Source: Alphaproteobacteria bacterium | GTDB lineage: Bacteria > Pseudomonadota > Alphaproteobacteria > Rickettsiales > UBA1997 | Length of the DNA stretch: 64,000 nt | Direction of reading: 5' to 3' | NCBI GenBank assembly: GCA_021151765.1 | Contig: JAGKWR010000005.1 | Location: 1-64,000 of the forward strand | Shown: positions 8,844 through 17,653 of the stretch, piece after piece | How positions within the stretch are numbered: the stretch's first letter is position 1 | Layout of the letters: the number at the start of each line of letters is the position of its first letter | Translations under genes and position numbers: made by a program | The notes under the pieces: generated by a model | The model's input: the letters and a program-made list of their open reading frames with translations, nothing else | What the model was told of the DNA's origin: nothing | Databases searched by the model: none

Positions 8844-10091
8844 CTAAATGGCTGCGAAATCGGAAACTTTAGAAACTTTGCCAATCGCAGCAAAAGTTGG
8901 TTCTTTTCCGATGAAGATTTTTTGTGCTAATTTAACCACATCAGATTTTTTGACGGCGGTAATTTTTTTCAAAATTTCCGCATCAGACATCAAACGATTC
9001 ATCGCCAAAATGTCGCCGCCCAATTTTTGCATTCTGGTGCTAGTGCTTTCTTTGGCCATTAACAAGCTCGCTTCAAATTGGTTACGCACGCGATTTAACT
9101 CAGCATCAGTGATTTTTTCGCAGATCTTTTGAATCTCAACTCGCGTTGCCGAAATAAGCTCGTTAGCTTTTTGTGGCGTTGTTCCGGCATAAATTGCAAA
9201 TAAACCACCATCAGCATACGAAGAGTTGAAAGCGTAAGTTGAATAAGCCAAACCGCGATTTTCACGCACTTCTTGGAATAATCGTGAAGACATGCCGCCG
9301 CCCAAACAGTTGGCCAAAATTTGTGCTGTGTAATAGTTTTCATCCAAATAAGAAAATCCTTCAAAGCCCATTACTAAATTAACCTGCTCCAATTTTTTCT
9401 CTTTACGGAAGTCACCGCCTTTATATTTAGCTTTCTCAACGGTTTTAATTTTATTGTCGCCTAAGTTGGTGAAATATTTTTTGCTCCACTTCACTAAATC
9501 AGCTTCTTTAATATTTCCCGCTGCAACTACGCACATATTTTGGTAGTTGTATTGCTTGCCGATATAGTCAACGAAATGATCGCGACTGAATTTTTTGATA
9601 TTTTTTACTGGCCCTAAAATTGAACGTCCCAACGCTTGTTTAGGAAAAGCCGCTTCTTGGAAATAATCGAAAACAATGTCGTCTGGCGTGTCGTTAGTCA
9701 TGGCAATTTCTTGTAAAATAACGCCGCGCTCTTTTTCCAATTCAACTTTATCGAATGTCGAGTTTTGCAAAATATCTGCCAAAAATTCGACGGCAAATTC
9801 CGCATGTTTTTTCAATACTTTAGCGTAGTAAACCGTTCTTTCTTTCGAAGTGTAAGCGTTGATGCGTCCGCCAATTCCTTCAAATTCTTCAGCAATTTGA
9901 CGCGCTGATCTTTTCGCAGTTCCTTTAAAAGCCATGTGCTCTAAAAAGTGCGAAATACCGTTGATTTCAACAGTCTCGTTACGACTTCCTGTATTGACAA
10001 AAACGCCGACTGAAACTGTTTCCACGTCGTGCATCTCATCAACAGCAACACGCAAACCGTTTGCTAAAGTAATGATTTCTTTATTGGCCAT
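8844..10091 (-). CDS. M16-family zinc metallopeptidase (mitochondrial processing peptidase-like)
   Basis: The 415-residue protein carries the inverted zinc motif HFLEH (His48, Glu51, His52) in HFLEHMAFKGT, with the downstream glutamate in the KERGVILQE helix. It also has the C-terminal-domain signature GGGMSSRLFQEVRENRGLAY. These are the marks of the MPP-beta-like M16B peptidases found across alphaproteobacteria, relatives of the mitochondrial presequence peptidase. No signal peptide is visible, so it should act in the cytoplasm on short peptides. It is a single gene ending at the shared terminator. Confidence 0.93.
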   Translation of the reverse strand: MANKEIITLANGLRVAVDEMHDVETVSVGVFVNTGSRNETVEINGISHFLEHMAFKGTAKRSARQIAEEFEGIGGRINAYTSKERTVYYAKVLKKHAEFAVEFLADILQNSTFDKVELEKERGVILQEIAMTNDTPDDIVFDYFQEAAFPKQALGRSILGPVKNIKKFSRDHFVDYIGKQYNYQNMCVVAAGNIKEADLVKWSKKYFTNLGDNKIKTVEKAKYKGGDFRKEKKLEQVNLVMGFEGFSYLDENYYTAQILANCLGGGMSSRLFQEVRENRGLAYSTYAFNSSYADGGLFAIYAGTTPQKANELISATRVEIQKICEKITDAELNRVRNQFEASLLMAKESTSTRMQKLGGDILAMNRLMSDAEILKKITAVKKSDVVKLAQKIFIGKEPTFAAIGKVSKVSDFAAI

Positions 10092-10161
10092 TATTTTTTA
10101 TTTTAAGAATTGATTGGATTCATTAATTTAAGCTCTCTCAAACAAAAAACTACCTCAAAAA

Positions 10162-11160
10162 ATGAAATTTTATCAACATAAATTCGCCCTATTTTTCAGC
10201 TTGTTTTGGCTTATCACAACCAGCGCTGCGCAAGCAAAAACTGATCTACAAGACGCTTTATTATTCAGCTATCAAGCACCAGAAATCAGCGGCATTGAAA
10301 AATGGTTTAACAGCAAACCACAAAAAATTTCCGAGCTTAAAGGCAAAGTAATTCTAATCGATTTTTGGACTTATTCTTGCATCAACTGCTTACGCACTTT
10401 GCCACACTTGAAAGAAATTTATGAAAAATATCACAGCCAAGGATTGGAAATAATCGGCGTTCACGCTCCAGAGTTTGAGTTCGAAAAAAATCAGCAAAAC
10501 GTTGAAAAAGCTATCGCGCGCCTCGGAATTAAATATCCGGTAGCTTTAGACAATAAATTGCAAACTTGGCAAAATTTTGAAAATCAATATTGGCCAGCAC
10601 ATTATTTGATCAATCAACAAGGCAAAGTTGTTTACACTCATTTCGGCGAAGGACATTACGATGTTTTAGAAAACAATATCGCTGCTTTGCTCAACAAATC
10701 GGCGCCTAAATATAAAAAAGAAAAAGCCAAAAAATTCGCACTAATCACGCCAGAAACTTATTTAGGAATTGAGCGTGGAGCGAACAATTTCAACGATTCT
10801 CTTGATAATCTAACCTTCCCTAAAACTTTGCCAACTCACGGTTGGGCTTTGCAAGGTGATTGGAAAATTTCTAACCAATTTGTGGAATCCCAAAAAAACA
10901 ACGCTGCTTTGCGACTTAACTTTGTTTCATCAAAAGTTTATCTGGTTATGGCGTCAAAAAATGGTCAGGCCATTCAAGCAGAAGTTACACTCAACGGCAA
11001 AAAATTATCTTTGGGAAAAGATGTGATTGACGGAAAAGTAACAATCAATGAATCGCGACTTTACGAGCTGGTTAATCAAAATGCTTCGCAAGTTGGGCTT
11101 TTGGAAATCAAAGCTTTGAGTAGCGGTTTGCAAGCTTATGCTTTTACTTTTGGCGAATAA
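10162..11160 (+). CDS. Secreted thioredoxin-like protein with DipZ-type C-terminal domain
   Basis: A signal peptide (residues 1-25, ending AAQA) precedes a redoxin domain with active site Cys-Ile-Asn-Cys (73-76) in DFWTYSCINCLRTLPHL. There is a cis-proline region (YWPAHYLINQQGKVVY) and a beta-rich C-terminal part from about residue 225 (THGWALQGDWKIS onwards). This is the soluble half of DipZ-type proteins; the CcdA-like membrane half that normally supplies electrons is missing. It probably acts in periplasmic disulfide reduction, perhaps with a separately encoded partner. The length of 332 residues suits a free-standing version. Confidence 0.85.
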   Translation: MKFYQHKFALFFSLFWLITTSAAQAKTDLQDALLFSYQAPEISGIEKWFNSKPQKISELKGKVILIDFWTYSCINCLRTLPHLKEIYEKYHSQGLEIIGVHAPEFEFEKNQQNVEKAIARLGIKYPVALDNKLQTWQNFENQYWPAHYLINQQGKVVYTHFGEGHYDVLENNIAALLNKSAPKYKKEKAKKFALITPETYLGIERGANNFNDSLDNLTFPKTLPTHGWALQGDWKISNQFVESQKNNAALRLNFVSSKVYLVMASKNGQAIQAEVTLNGKKLSLGKDVIDGKVTINESRLYELVNQNASQVGLLEIKALSSGLQAYAFTFGE

Positions 11161-11571
11161 ATTAGACTTCAAAAATCTCAATCTTAAACCAACTGAGGCA
11201 ATAAAATTGCTAATGCGATCATGTTTTGTTTGCGCAATTTCTTGTGTGCCAAAGGTTTTGCGGTTGTAACGAATGGCAAAATATGGCGCCAAATTTGAAT
11301 ACGCCATTATGGTGTCGTTGGTAAATTTCAATCTCCCCAGCATTTATAAAACTAAGATGCATTCTTTTTTCTGTTCATCAAAAAAGCATAATGGGTGACA
11401 TCGCCTAAATCTTTAGGATACGTTCACATCTACCCCACATTTTATAATTTTTAAGAGCGCTGAGAAATCCCTCTTTCTTAACATTATTTTAAAAGTTGAG
11501 AAAGTTCGCTTGTTAGTTGTAGTAACCCTAATCAAATTTGAGATTATTGCTGATTTAAGAAGATCGATTCA
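11161..11571. other. Gene-poor gap with a possible gene remnant
   Basis: This 411-base stretch holds no confident gene. On the minus strand from 11343 an ATG opens about 50 protein-like residues (MLGRLKFTNDTIMAYSN, then APYFAIRYNRKTFGTQEI and KHDRISNFIASVG) before running antisense into the thioredoxin gene. It may be the remains of a lost gene; I recognise no family. No tRNA, terminator or clear promoter was found in the rest. Confidence 0.3.
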
Positions 11572-13137
11572 CTATTTACTTTTTTGCTGCACTTCAATTT
11601 TTTCTTTGAGGCTAGTTACTTCAGATTTTTCAATCGAAGTTAATGGTGTAGAATTGCTATCTTCCATCGAAACTTTTTCCACTAATTCCTCTAACACTTT
11701 TTTTGATACGGTTTTTGCTTCTTCTTCGTAAACCTTAGCATGAACTTCTGTGCAGTAATCACGAACTCCTTCTCGAAATATTTCAATAAATTCACTTAAC
11801 TTATTACGATCAATTATTCGACTCTTATTACCCGGCAAAAGAGCTTGGTTATAAATAAAATTTGTTTCGAATAAACCACCAAGATTATCTCTATTTTTTG
11901 TTATATTTCTATATTCATGAAAACTTGTTATACGCTCTGTAAGTAGTGTTATTAACTGATCTTTTTCCGCAGATTGTGGTATCTCCTTAACAAAAGACTG
12001 TTCATTTATAGTTCTTAGAACCGCATCCTTATCAGAAGAATCGTAAGTTATTCCAAGAATTTGATCAAAAATTTCTTCAGCCTTATCAACCCCAAGCAGC
12101 ATTAAAGCTTCTTTTTGTTCTGGCTCAAGTGAATCAAAATCAAATTCCATTTCTGCAATATTTTTCGCAAAGCCCCTAATCGCTTTATTTATTTCATCTC
12201 GTGGGCGAAATATTTTATCAAAGTCTATTGTTGGGGGAATGATTTGATTATTTCTTCTTAATTCAGCGATATCTACTTCTCTTCTTCTGCCAGGATTGAT
12301 TCTTTCATTTATGGTATCAATTACCACGCTTATTACATCAATCATTGCGCTCAATGCTATTAATCCCAGCAAGCCAGAAAAACTATAACCAAGAATATAT
12401 CCAAATGTATCTTGCTTAACTTTTTCCTTAGAATTCTCAACATTAGGCGCCTTTGAATTAGTCTCGAAATGAATTTTATCATTACGAAACTCTTCCTCAC
12501 GCCTAGTACCATCAAGCGCAATAAAAACACCTTTACCGTGTCTTTCACCGTTACGGAATTCTCCTTCATATCTATTACCATCAGCCCAAGTTAAAATGCC
12601 TTTGCCATGTTTTTTACCCTCATGGAATTCTCCTTCATATTTTTCACCATCAGGTAGAGTTAAAACACCTTTACCCTGTATTTCACCATCATGTAATTCG
12701 CCTTCATATTTTTCACCATTAAGCCAAGTCATAACACCTTTACCATGTTTTTTACCCTCATGGAATTCTCCTTCATATTTTTCACCATCAAATAGAGTTA
12801 AAACACCTTTACCACTCAATCTACCTTCAAAAAAATCTCCATCGTATCTATCACCATTAGGCCAAGTTAAAACACCACTACCGTGCATCTTATCATTAAA
12901 AACTTCGCCGACATAAATCCCACCATCATGAAAATTTATAGTTTGTTTATTTTGTTCAATCTGAGTGTCACCATTAAAAGAGACTTCTACATATTCTGGA
13001 TAATTGGAATTTTCTGGCAATCTGTCTCCATTAGAAGGAGTCAGAGAATTATGATTATTATCAAGATAATTCTGAGCAACGGCATCCTTTCTTAACAAAA
13101 GTGCAGCAGTTGCAAAAAGACGAAAAATTGGTTTCAT
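11572..13137 (-). CDS. MORN-repeat protein with signal peptide and membrane segment
   Basis: The 521-residue protein has a signal-peptide-like start (ATAALLL, then AVAQ near residue 22) and six MORN repeats of exactly 23 residues from about 75, with a degenerate seventh to about 220 (unit YEGEFHEGKKHGKGVLTWxxGEK). A hydrophobic segment follows near 245-275 (SFSGLLGLIALSAMI), then a charged, helical C-terminus that I do not recognise. MORN repeats bind membranes or proteins and are frequent in eukaryotes and in bacteria living with them. A surface or secreted host-interaction role is an inference. It is not in an operon. Confidence 0.8.
   Translation of the reverse strand: MKPIFRLFATAALLLRKDAVAQNYLDNNHNSLTPSNGDRLPENSNYPEYVEVSFNGDTQIEQNKQTINFHDGGIYVGEVFNDKMHGSGVLTWPNGDRYDGDFFEGRLSGKGVLTLFDGEKYEGEFHEGKKHGKGVMTWLNGEKYEGELHDGEIQGKGVLTLPDGEKYEGEFHEGKKHGKGILTWADGNRYEGEFRNGERHGKGVFIALDGTRREEEFRNDKIHFETNSKAPNVENSKEKVKQDTFGYILGYSFSGLLGLIALSAMIDVISVVIDTINERINPGRRREVDIAELRRNNQIIPPTIDFDKIFRPRDEINKAIRGFAKNIAEMEFDFDSLEPEQKEALMLLGVDKAEEIFDQILGITYDSSDKDAVLRTINEQSFVKEIPQSAEKDQLITLLTERITSFHEYRNITKNRDNLGGLFETNFIYNQALLPGNKSRIIDRNKLSEFIEIFREGVRDYCTEVHAKVYEEEAKTVSKKVLEELVEKVSMEDSNSTPLTSIEKSEVTSLKEKIEVQQKSK
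12478..12915 (-). repeat. 69-bp MORN-coding tandem repeat array
   Basis: The MORN region is visible at DNA level as 69-base units. Two stretches 138 bases apart are almost identical, encoding the same EKYEGEFHEGKKHGKG block, so the most recent duplication copied a two-unit block. Such an array can change repeat number by slippage or recombination. Confidence 0.8.
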
Positions 13138-13224
13138 TTCAGTTCCTAATTTTAATAAAAAAACTCGTTATCCTAATTATTTAGCTAAGTCTTTTTTCAT
13201 TGTTCACAATAATTTAGACCCTTC

Positions 13225-13275
13225 TTTCCCTCACTAATAAAATACGAAATATCCAGTGTAATAAAGTGAGAGAAA
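13225..13275. repeat. Imperfect inverted repeat between the MORN and ABC-F genes
   Basis: TTTCCCTCACT and AGTGAGAGAAA are complementary except for one position and are separated by 29 bases of AT-rich sequence. The rest of this intergenic gap shows nothing clear. Its function is unknown; a transcription signal or the remnant of a small mobile repeat are possible. Confidence 0.3.
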
Positions 13276-13346
13276 ATAATAATTTCATGTTTTAGATTAA
13301 TTCAAATCGAAGCTCACACAATTAATCTCAGACATTAACAAAATAA

Positions 13347-15260
13347 ATGAAAAACTCGCCAATCCTTTCCATTCGCGAAGCTACAATCTCGTTTGCCAAA
13401 AAAATCTTGTTCGAAGATTTACACTTAAATCTTTTTCCGCGTGATCGCATTTGTTTGATTGGCAAAAATGGTGTTGGCAAAACCACTTTGATGAACGCCA
13501 TCGCCGGACAATTTGAAATGGATCGAGGAGAACGCTGGATCACGCCTAACGCGGTTTTGGGCTATTTATCGCAAAGCGAATATTTACCTCCTGACATCAC
13601 AGTTTACGATTTTATTTTAGATGGTCTGAAAATTGACGAGCACAAAACTTACGTTGTTGATATCGTCTGCGACCATTTGCAAATTGATCGCAACGCCTTG
13701 ACGCAAAATCTTTCTGGCGGTCAAAAACGTCGCGTAAATTTGGCACGCGCTTTGGTTTTAGAACCAGATATTTTGCTTCTTGATGAGCCAACCAACCACT
13801 TAGATTTAGAAGTAATTGAATGGTTGGAAAATTATCTACAAAGCTTTCAAGGCGCTTTGATTGTGATTTCGCACGATCGTACTTTCTTAGAAAAAGTTTC
13901 CAATAAAGTTTTTTGGTTACGTGCCGGACAAGTTAAAATTAATCACGAAGGCTATAAAAATTTTGATGAATGGGCGAATGGAATTATTGAACATGAACGT
14001 CGCGAACTCGAAAATCTGCAAAAAAAAGTCGCGCTCGAAAGTGGTTGGTTGCAAACTGGTGTCACGGGAAGACGTAAAAGAAACATTGGCCGACTTCACT
14101 ATTTGCAGGAGTTACGTCAAAAATTAGAAGTTCAACGCAAGCTGGTTCGCGCTAATCAAAGCTACGTCAAAATTGAATCACAAAAAGTTGAAGAAGACGC
14201 GCCACAAGTGATTATGAACTTCAACAATGTCAGCAAAAGTTATCCTTCCTCCTTTGCAAAAGGAGGTGGCGCGCAAAGCGCAACGGAGGATTTAGCCGAG
14301 AAAAAAGTAATCGATAAATTCACGCTAAAAATTTTACGCGGCGAACGCATCGGAATTATCGGTAAAAACGGTTCAGGAAAATCTACGCTTTTAAAAATGA
14401 TGGTTGGTCAAGTTGAGCCTGATTCCGGCAAAGTTAAGCCAGCACGCGACATTTCTCTTTCCTACTTCGATCAATCACGCAGCAAAATTAAAGCGACTTC
14501 CACAATTCAAGAAATTTTGTGCGAAACTGGCGGCGAATATGTGACAATGGCTGGCGGTAAAACCATGCATATTTGCGGATATTTGAAAAACTTTTTGTTT
14601 GATCCAAATGATCGCGAAGCCTTGGCTGGCACACTTTCTGGCGGACAACAAAATCGTTTACTTTTGGCAAAAACTTTGGCCAATCCCGGAAATTTCATGA
14701 TTCTTGATGAACCAACCAACGACCTCGACATGGACACGCTCGACATGTTGCAAGAATATTTGGAAAAATATGAAGGCACACTGATTGTGGTTTCACACGA
14801 TCGCGACTTTCTGGATAATGTGGCAACTTCAATTTTGGCTTTTGAGGGGAACGGCAAGATTACCAGCCATCTTGGTGGCTACTCCGATTATTTGGAGTAT
14901 AAGGAAAAAACTTCTCCTGTAGTAATTGGTAAATCTAAAAGTGGTCAGAATTCGGCTAATGAGATCCTCCGCTTCGCCAATGATGACGGGAATGGTAAGA
15001 AGGATGACAGGAATGGAAGTGACAAAAAAGAGATGAAAAAATTCTCCTTCAAACACAAAGTTGAGCTCGAAAAATTGCCCGCAAAAATCGAAAAACTTGA
15101 AACTAAAATCACTCAATTGAGTGAAGAATTAAGCGAAACTGAAGATCGATCTTCCGCCAACTTAGCACACATCGCCATGGAAATTGCCAAGTTCCAAAAA
15201 GAATTGGATGATTGTGAAACGAGATGGTTGGAATTGGAAGAATTGAAAAATTCCGCCTAA
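13347..15260 (+). CDS. ABC-F family ATPase, Uup-like
   Basis: The 637-residue soluble protein has two ABC modules: Walker A GKNGVGKTT with signature LSGGQKRRVNLA, and Walker A GKNGSGKST with signature LSGGQQNRLL. An ABC-F linker follows the first domain (RRKRNIGRLHYLQELRQKL), and there is a C-terminal coiled coil typical of Uup. ABC-F proteins act on ribosomes or, for Uup, on DNA-branch and ribosome-assembly processes; there are no membrane domains. Two in-frame low-complexity insertions, at about residues 299-316 and 539-557, coincide with palindromic repeat DNA annotated separately. The protein should still fold because both lie in loop or linker regions. Confidence 0.92.
   Translation: MKNSPILSIREATISFAKKILFEDLHLNLFPRDRICLIGKNGVGKTTLMNAIAGQFEMDRGERWITPNAVLGYLSQSEYLPPDITVYDFILDGLKIDEHKTYVVDIVCDHLQIDRNALTQNLSGGQKRRVNLARALVLEPDILLLDEPTNHLDLEVIEWLENYLQSFQGALIVISHDRTFLEKVSNKVFWLRAGQVKINHEGYKNFDEWANGIIEHERRELENLQKKVALESGWLQTGVTGRRKRNIGRLHYLQELRQKLEVQRKLVRANQSYVKIESQKVEEDAPQVIMNFNNVSKSYPSSFAKGGGAQSATEDLAEKKVIDKFTLKILRGERIGIIGKNGSGKSTLLKMMVGQVEPDSGKVKPARDISLSYFDQSRSKIKATSTIQEILCETGGEYVTMAGGKTMHICGYLKNFLFDPNDREALAGTLSGGQQNRLLLAKTLANPGNFMILDEPTNDLDMDTLDMLQEYLEKYEGTLIVVSHDRDFLDNVATSILAFEGNGKITSHLGGYSDYLEYKEKTSPVVIGKSKSGQNSANEILRFANDDGNGKKDDRNGSDKKEMKKFSFKHKVELEKLPAKIEKLETKITQLSEELSETEDRSSANLAHIAMEIAKFQKELDDCETRWLELEELKNSA
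14243..14294 (+). repeat. In-frame palindromic repeat element inside the ABC-F gene
   Basis: CCTCCTTT-GCA-AAAGGAGG forms a hairpin, followed by a second arm GCGC-AAA-GCGC and closed by ATCCTTCC/GGAGGAT. The same core (CCTCCTTTGCAAAAGGAGGT) occurs in ileS. It adds about 17 residues (SSFAKGGGAQSATEDLA) without breaking the frame, as rickettsial palindromic elements do. Confidence 0.85.
14961..15016 (+). repeat. Second in-frame repeat-derived insertion in the ABC-F gene
   Basis: GAGATCCTCCGCTTCGCC is followed by GATGACGGGAATGG and, 21 bases on, GATGACAGGAATGG (one mismatch). It encodes EILRFANDDGNGKKDDRNG in the linker before the C-terminal coiled coil. Base composition and wording differ from the surrounding gene and resemble interspersed intergenic repeats of bacterial genomes. 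Confidence 0.55.
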
Positions 15261-15262
15261 AT

Positions 15263-15631
15263 TTAACGCACCGCAGCGCACGGCAAATAAGGCTGCAGCA
15301 TCATAAAATCGTTGGGTTTGAAAGGAAATAAAGCGTCATCTTTGTCTTGCTGCGAGCAAGTGCCTTCTTTGGCGAACATTTTGTAACCTTTTTCAAAGTA
15401 AAAACAAATTTGCTCGTCAATCAATTTTTGCGCGGCTTCGTAGTTACCGGAATTGTAATAAGCCTCTTCTTCTTTGAATTTTTCTTTCGATAAACAACCA
15501 ATCACGCCGTTTTTGGCTGTAATCACAAACGCAATTTCTTCTTTTTCTTCGTATTTGGTAAATGACTTGTAAGCGTTGAACAAAAGTTTTGAAACCAACA
15601 TCGACAACAACATCATTATCACAAGTCGCAT
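15263..15631 (-). CDS. Small membrane-anchored protein of unknown function
   Basis: I take Met16 of the longest frame as the start (MRLVIMMLLSMLVSKLLF) because a longer version would overlap the symporter gene and because the membrane segment then begins at the N-terminus. That gives about 122 residues: one N-terminal helix, then a soluble part with a conserved-looking FVITAKNGVIGCLSKEKF, four Cys after the helix and a helical middle (EEAYYNSGNYEAAQKLI). It lies directly downstream of the symporter gene in the same direction. I recognise no family. Confidence 0.5.
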   Translation of the reverse strand: MRLVIMMLLSMLVSKLLFNAYKSFTKYEEKEEIAFVITAKNGVIGCLSKEKFKEEEAYYNSGNYEAAQKLIDEQICFYFEKGYKMFAKEGTCSQQDKDDALFPFKPNDFMMLQPYLPCAAVR

Positions 15632-15641
15632 AAAATAAAAA

Positions 15642-17075
15642 TTATGATTTTTTAGTATCCATTGCGCTGACAACAAAAATCAGAAGAGATGACAAAGCGA
15701 AAGCCGGTAAAATTTCGTAAGCAAAAAATGGCAATTTACTGAAAATTATGGCGCCCACCGCACCTGAAATAATTCCCACAATCGCTGCTTTTTTTGTGGT
15801 TTTTGGATAAAATAAAGCAAACAAAATTACTGGCCCAATTGAAGCTCCAAGGCCAGCCCAAGCGCGTGCAACTAATTGCAAAACGCTGGAATTTTCATTC
15901 ATCGCCATCAAACAAGAAACAACTGCAACAACCACAACCGACAGGCGACTAAATCGAAGCATTTCTCGATCGGTGGCTTTTTTATTGTAAAATCTTTGAT
16001 AAAAATCTTGAGCAAGCGAGCTACAGCAAATGATGATTTGAGAGTTCAAAGTGCTCATAATCGCTGACAAAATTGCAGCAATTAAAACTCCGATCATCAC
16101 CGGATGAAATAATTTTACCGTCATAGTGATAAAAACTGTTTCTGGCTCTTTAAGCGGAGATTGCTCAAAATAAACAAAACCAAACAAACCAACAATCGCC
16201 GCGCCAATCATCGACAAACTCATCCACGAAATACAAATTCGTCGCGCCAATGGAATTTCTTTTTCGTCTTTGATCGCCATATATTTTGAAATAATGTGCG
16301 GCTGACCAAAATAACCCAAACCCCAAGCGAAAACTCCGATCGTTTCCATCAACTTTAATTGGTAAAATGGATCTAAATGTGACGGCGAAATTTCATTAAT
16401 TTTAGCGAGAACGTCGCTAAACGAAAATTGCGAAATTTCGCAAGCGTAAAATGGCGTTACAATCAAAACCGCCAACATCAATAATCCTTGAAATAAATCA
16501 GCCCAACTTACTGCCAAAAAACCGCCAATTAACGCGTAAGAAACAATCAAGACGCAAGAAATGAAAAGCGCGGCATCGTAAGAAATAGCGAAAACTTCAG
16601 CGAAAAGTTTGGCGCTGCCCACAAAACCAGAAGCGATGTAAATCGTAAAAAAGAAAATGATGATGAGTGATGTAATAACGCTTAAAGCGCCGGTTTTGTC
16701 GTTGAAATGATTTTGCAAAAATTGCGGCAGAGTTATTGAGTTACCGTCTTTTTCGCTATATTTGCGCAAACGCACTGCAATTATCTTCCAACTTAGATAT
16801 GAACCTAAAATCAGTCCCAAAATCATCCAAATTTGGTTCATCCCGCTGACGTAAAATGCACCCGGCAAACCCATCAAAAGCCAGCTGCTCATGTCAGATG
16901 CACCAACGTTTAAAGCGCCAACAACCGCACCAAGTTTGCGGCTTCCTAAAACATAATCTGAAAAGTTTTTTGTTTTGCGAAAACCAACAAAACCAAGATA
17001 CATCAAAAACGAGAAGTAAATTAGCAATGGCACAAGAATTGCCAGATTTTGAGCGGAATTTTCAAAAAGATGCAT
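15642..17075 (-). CDS. Sodium/solute symporter (SSS family, PutP-like)
   Basis: The 477-residue, strongly hydrophobic protein has about 13 membrane helices. It shows SSS-family wording: NFSDYVLGSRKLG near 40, LNVGASDMSSWLLMGLPGAFY near 55-75 (Na+ site), GGFLAVSWADLFQGLLM near 185, and YFGQPHIISKYMAIKDEKEI near 255. These match the sodium/proline symporters most closely. It would import proline or a similar solute with Na+ across the inner membrane. Its C-terminus overlaps the upstream region of the following small gene, so they probably share a transcript. Confidence 0.9.
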   Translation of the reverse strand: MHLFENSAQNLAILVPLLIYFSFLMYLGFVGFRKTKNFSDYVLGSRKLGAVVGALNVGASDMSSWLLMGLPGAFYVSGMNQIWMILGLILGSYLSWKIIAVRLRKYSEKDGNSITLPQFLQNHFNDKTGALSVITSLIIIFFFTIYIASGFVGSAKLFAEVFAISYDAALFISCVLIVSYALIGGFLAVSWADLFQGLLMLAVLIVTPFYACEISQFSFSDVLAKINEISPSHLDPFYQLKLMETIGVFAWGLGYFGQPHIISKYMAIKDEKEIPLARRICISWMSLSMIGAAIVGLFGFVYFEQSPLKEPETVFITMTVKLFHPVMIGVLIAAILSAIMSTLNSQIIICCSSLAQDFYQRFYNKKATDREMLRFSRLSVVVVAVVSCLMAMNENSSVLQLVARAWAGLGASIGPVILFALFYPKTTKKAAIVGIISGAVGAIIFSKLPFFAYEILPAFALSSLLIFVVSAMDTKKS

Positions 17076-17159
17076 TGAGTAATCAAAATGTTGAGAGAGT
17101 AAGAGATTCAGTAAATATCGAACACATCTTCCAACTTCACAACAATTTAAAATTAGTTT

Positions 17160-17627
17160 ATGAAAAAAAGACCGAGAAATGATTCTAACGAAAATACAGA
17201 AATAATGGAGAAACGCGTAAAATTTAGTAAATCTGAATTTAGAAGCATTGCCGACGAAAGCCCAGATGAAAAATCAAGGTCAGATATCGATGAAGAAATT
17301 TCCAATTTATTACCGAAAACAAATATCGTGCAAAATAACTCCGATATGAGATCGAACATTGATTCTATAGCCTATGAATCAGAATCAGATGATGAAGAAA
17401 TTTCAGCTATTTTATCAAGAACAACTATTGAAGACAGAACATCTAGTGTAAACGTAACAATTAATCCTAGATTACTATCAGATAAGAAAAATGAAGTTCC
17501 CAGTTCACATCCGATAATCGAAGATTTACCAATTTCACTGGAAAGCAAATTAACTAATGTGAATGGAAAAATATCTTACAACTTTAGCAAAATTAACCAA
17601 AATTCTAACCAAGGAAACAGCAGATGA
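17160..17627 (+). CDS. Hypothetical acidic, probably disordered protein with basic N-terminal motif
   Basis: The 155 residues are Ser-, Glu- and Asp-rich with little predicted structure. They start MKKRPRNDSNENTEIMEKR, where KKRPR followed by a second basic patch resembles a eukaryotic bipartite nuclear localisation signal. It is followed after 26 bases by the small ankyrin gene on the same strand. No family is recognised. A host-directed role is inference only; it could also be a fast-evolving or non-functional frame. Confidence 0.4.
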   Translation: MKKRPRNDSNENTEIMEKRVKFSKSEFRSIADESPDEKSRSDIDEEISNLLPKTNIVQNNSDMRSNIDSIAYESESDDEEISAILSRTTIEDRTSSVNVTINPRLLSDKKNEVPSSHPIIEDLPISLESKLTNVNGKISYNFSKINQNSNQGNSR

Positions 17628-17653
17628 TAACCCAGTTTATTTTATAGTCGCCA

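Noticed and set aside
12478..12915. Regular repeats considered as a CRISPR array
   Set aside because: The units are contiguous 69-bp coding repeats without unique spacers and encode MORN motifs.
12596..12916. Plus-strand repetitive frame (PSYFSPS-type repeats)
   Set aside because: It is the antisense image of the MORN repeats on the opposite strand.
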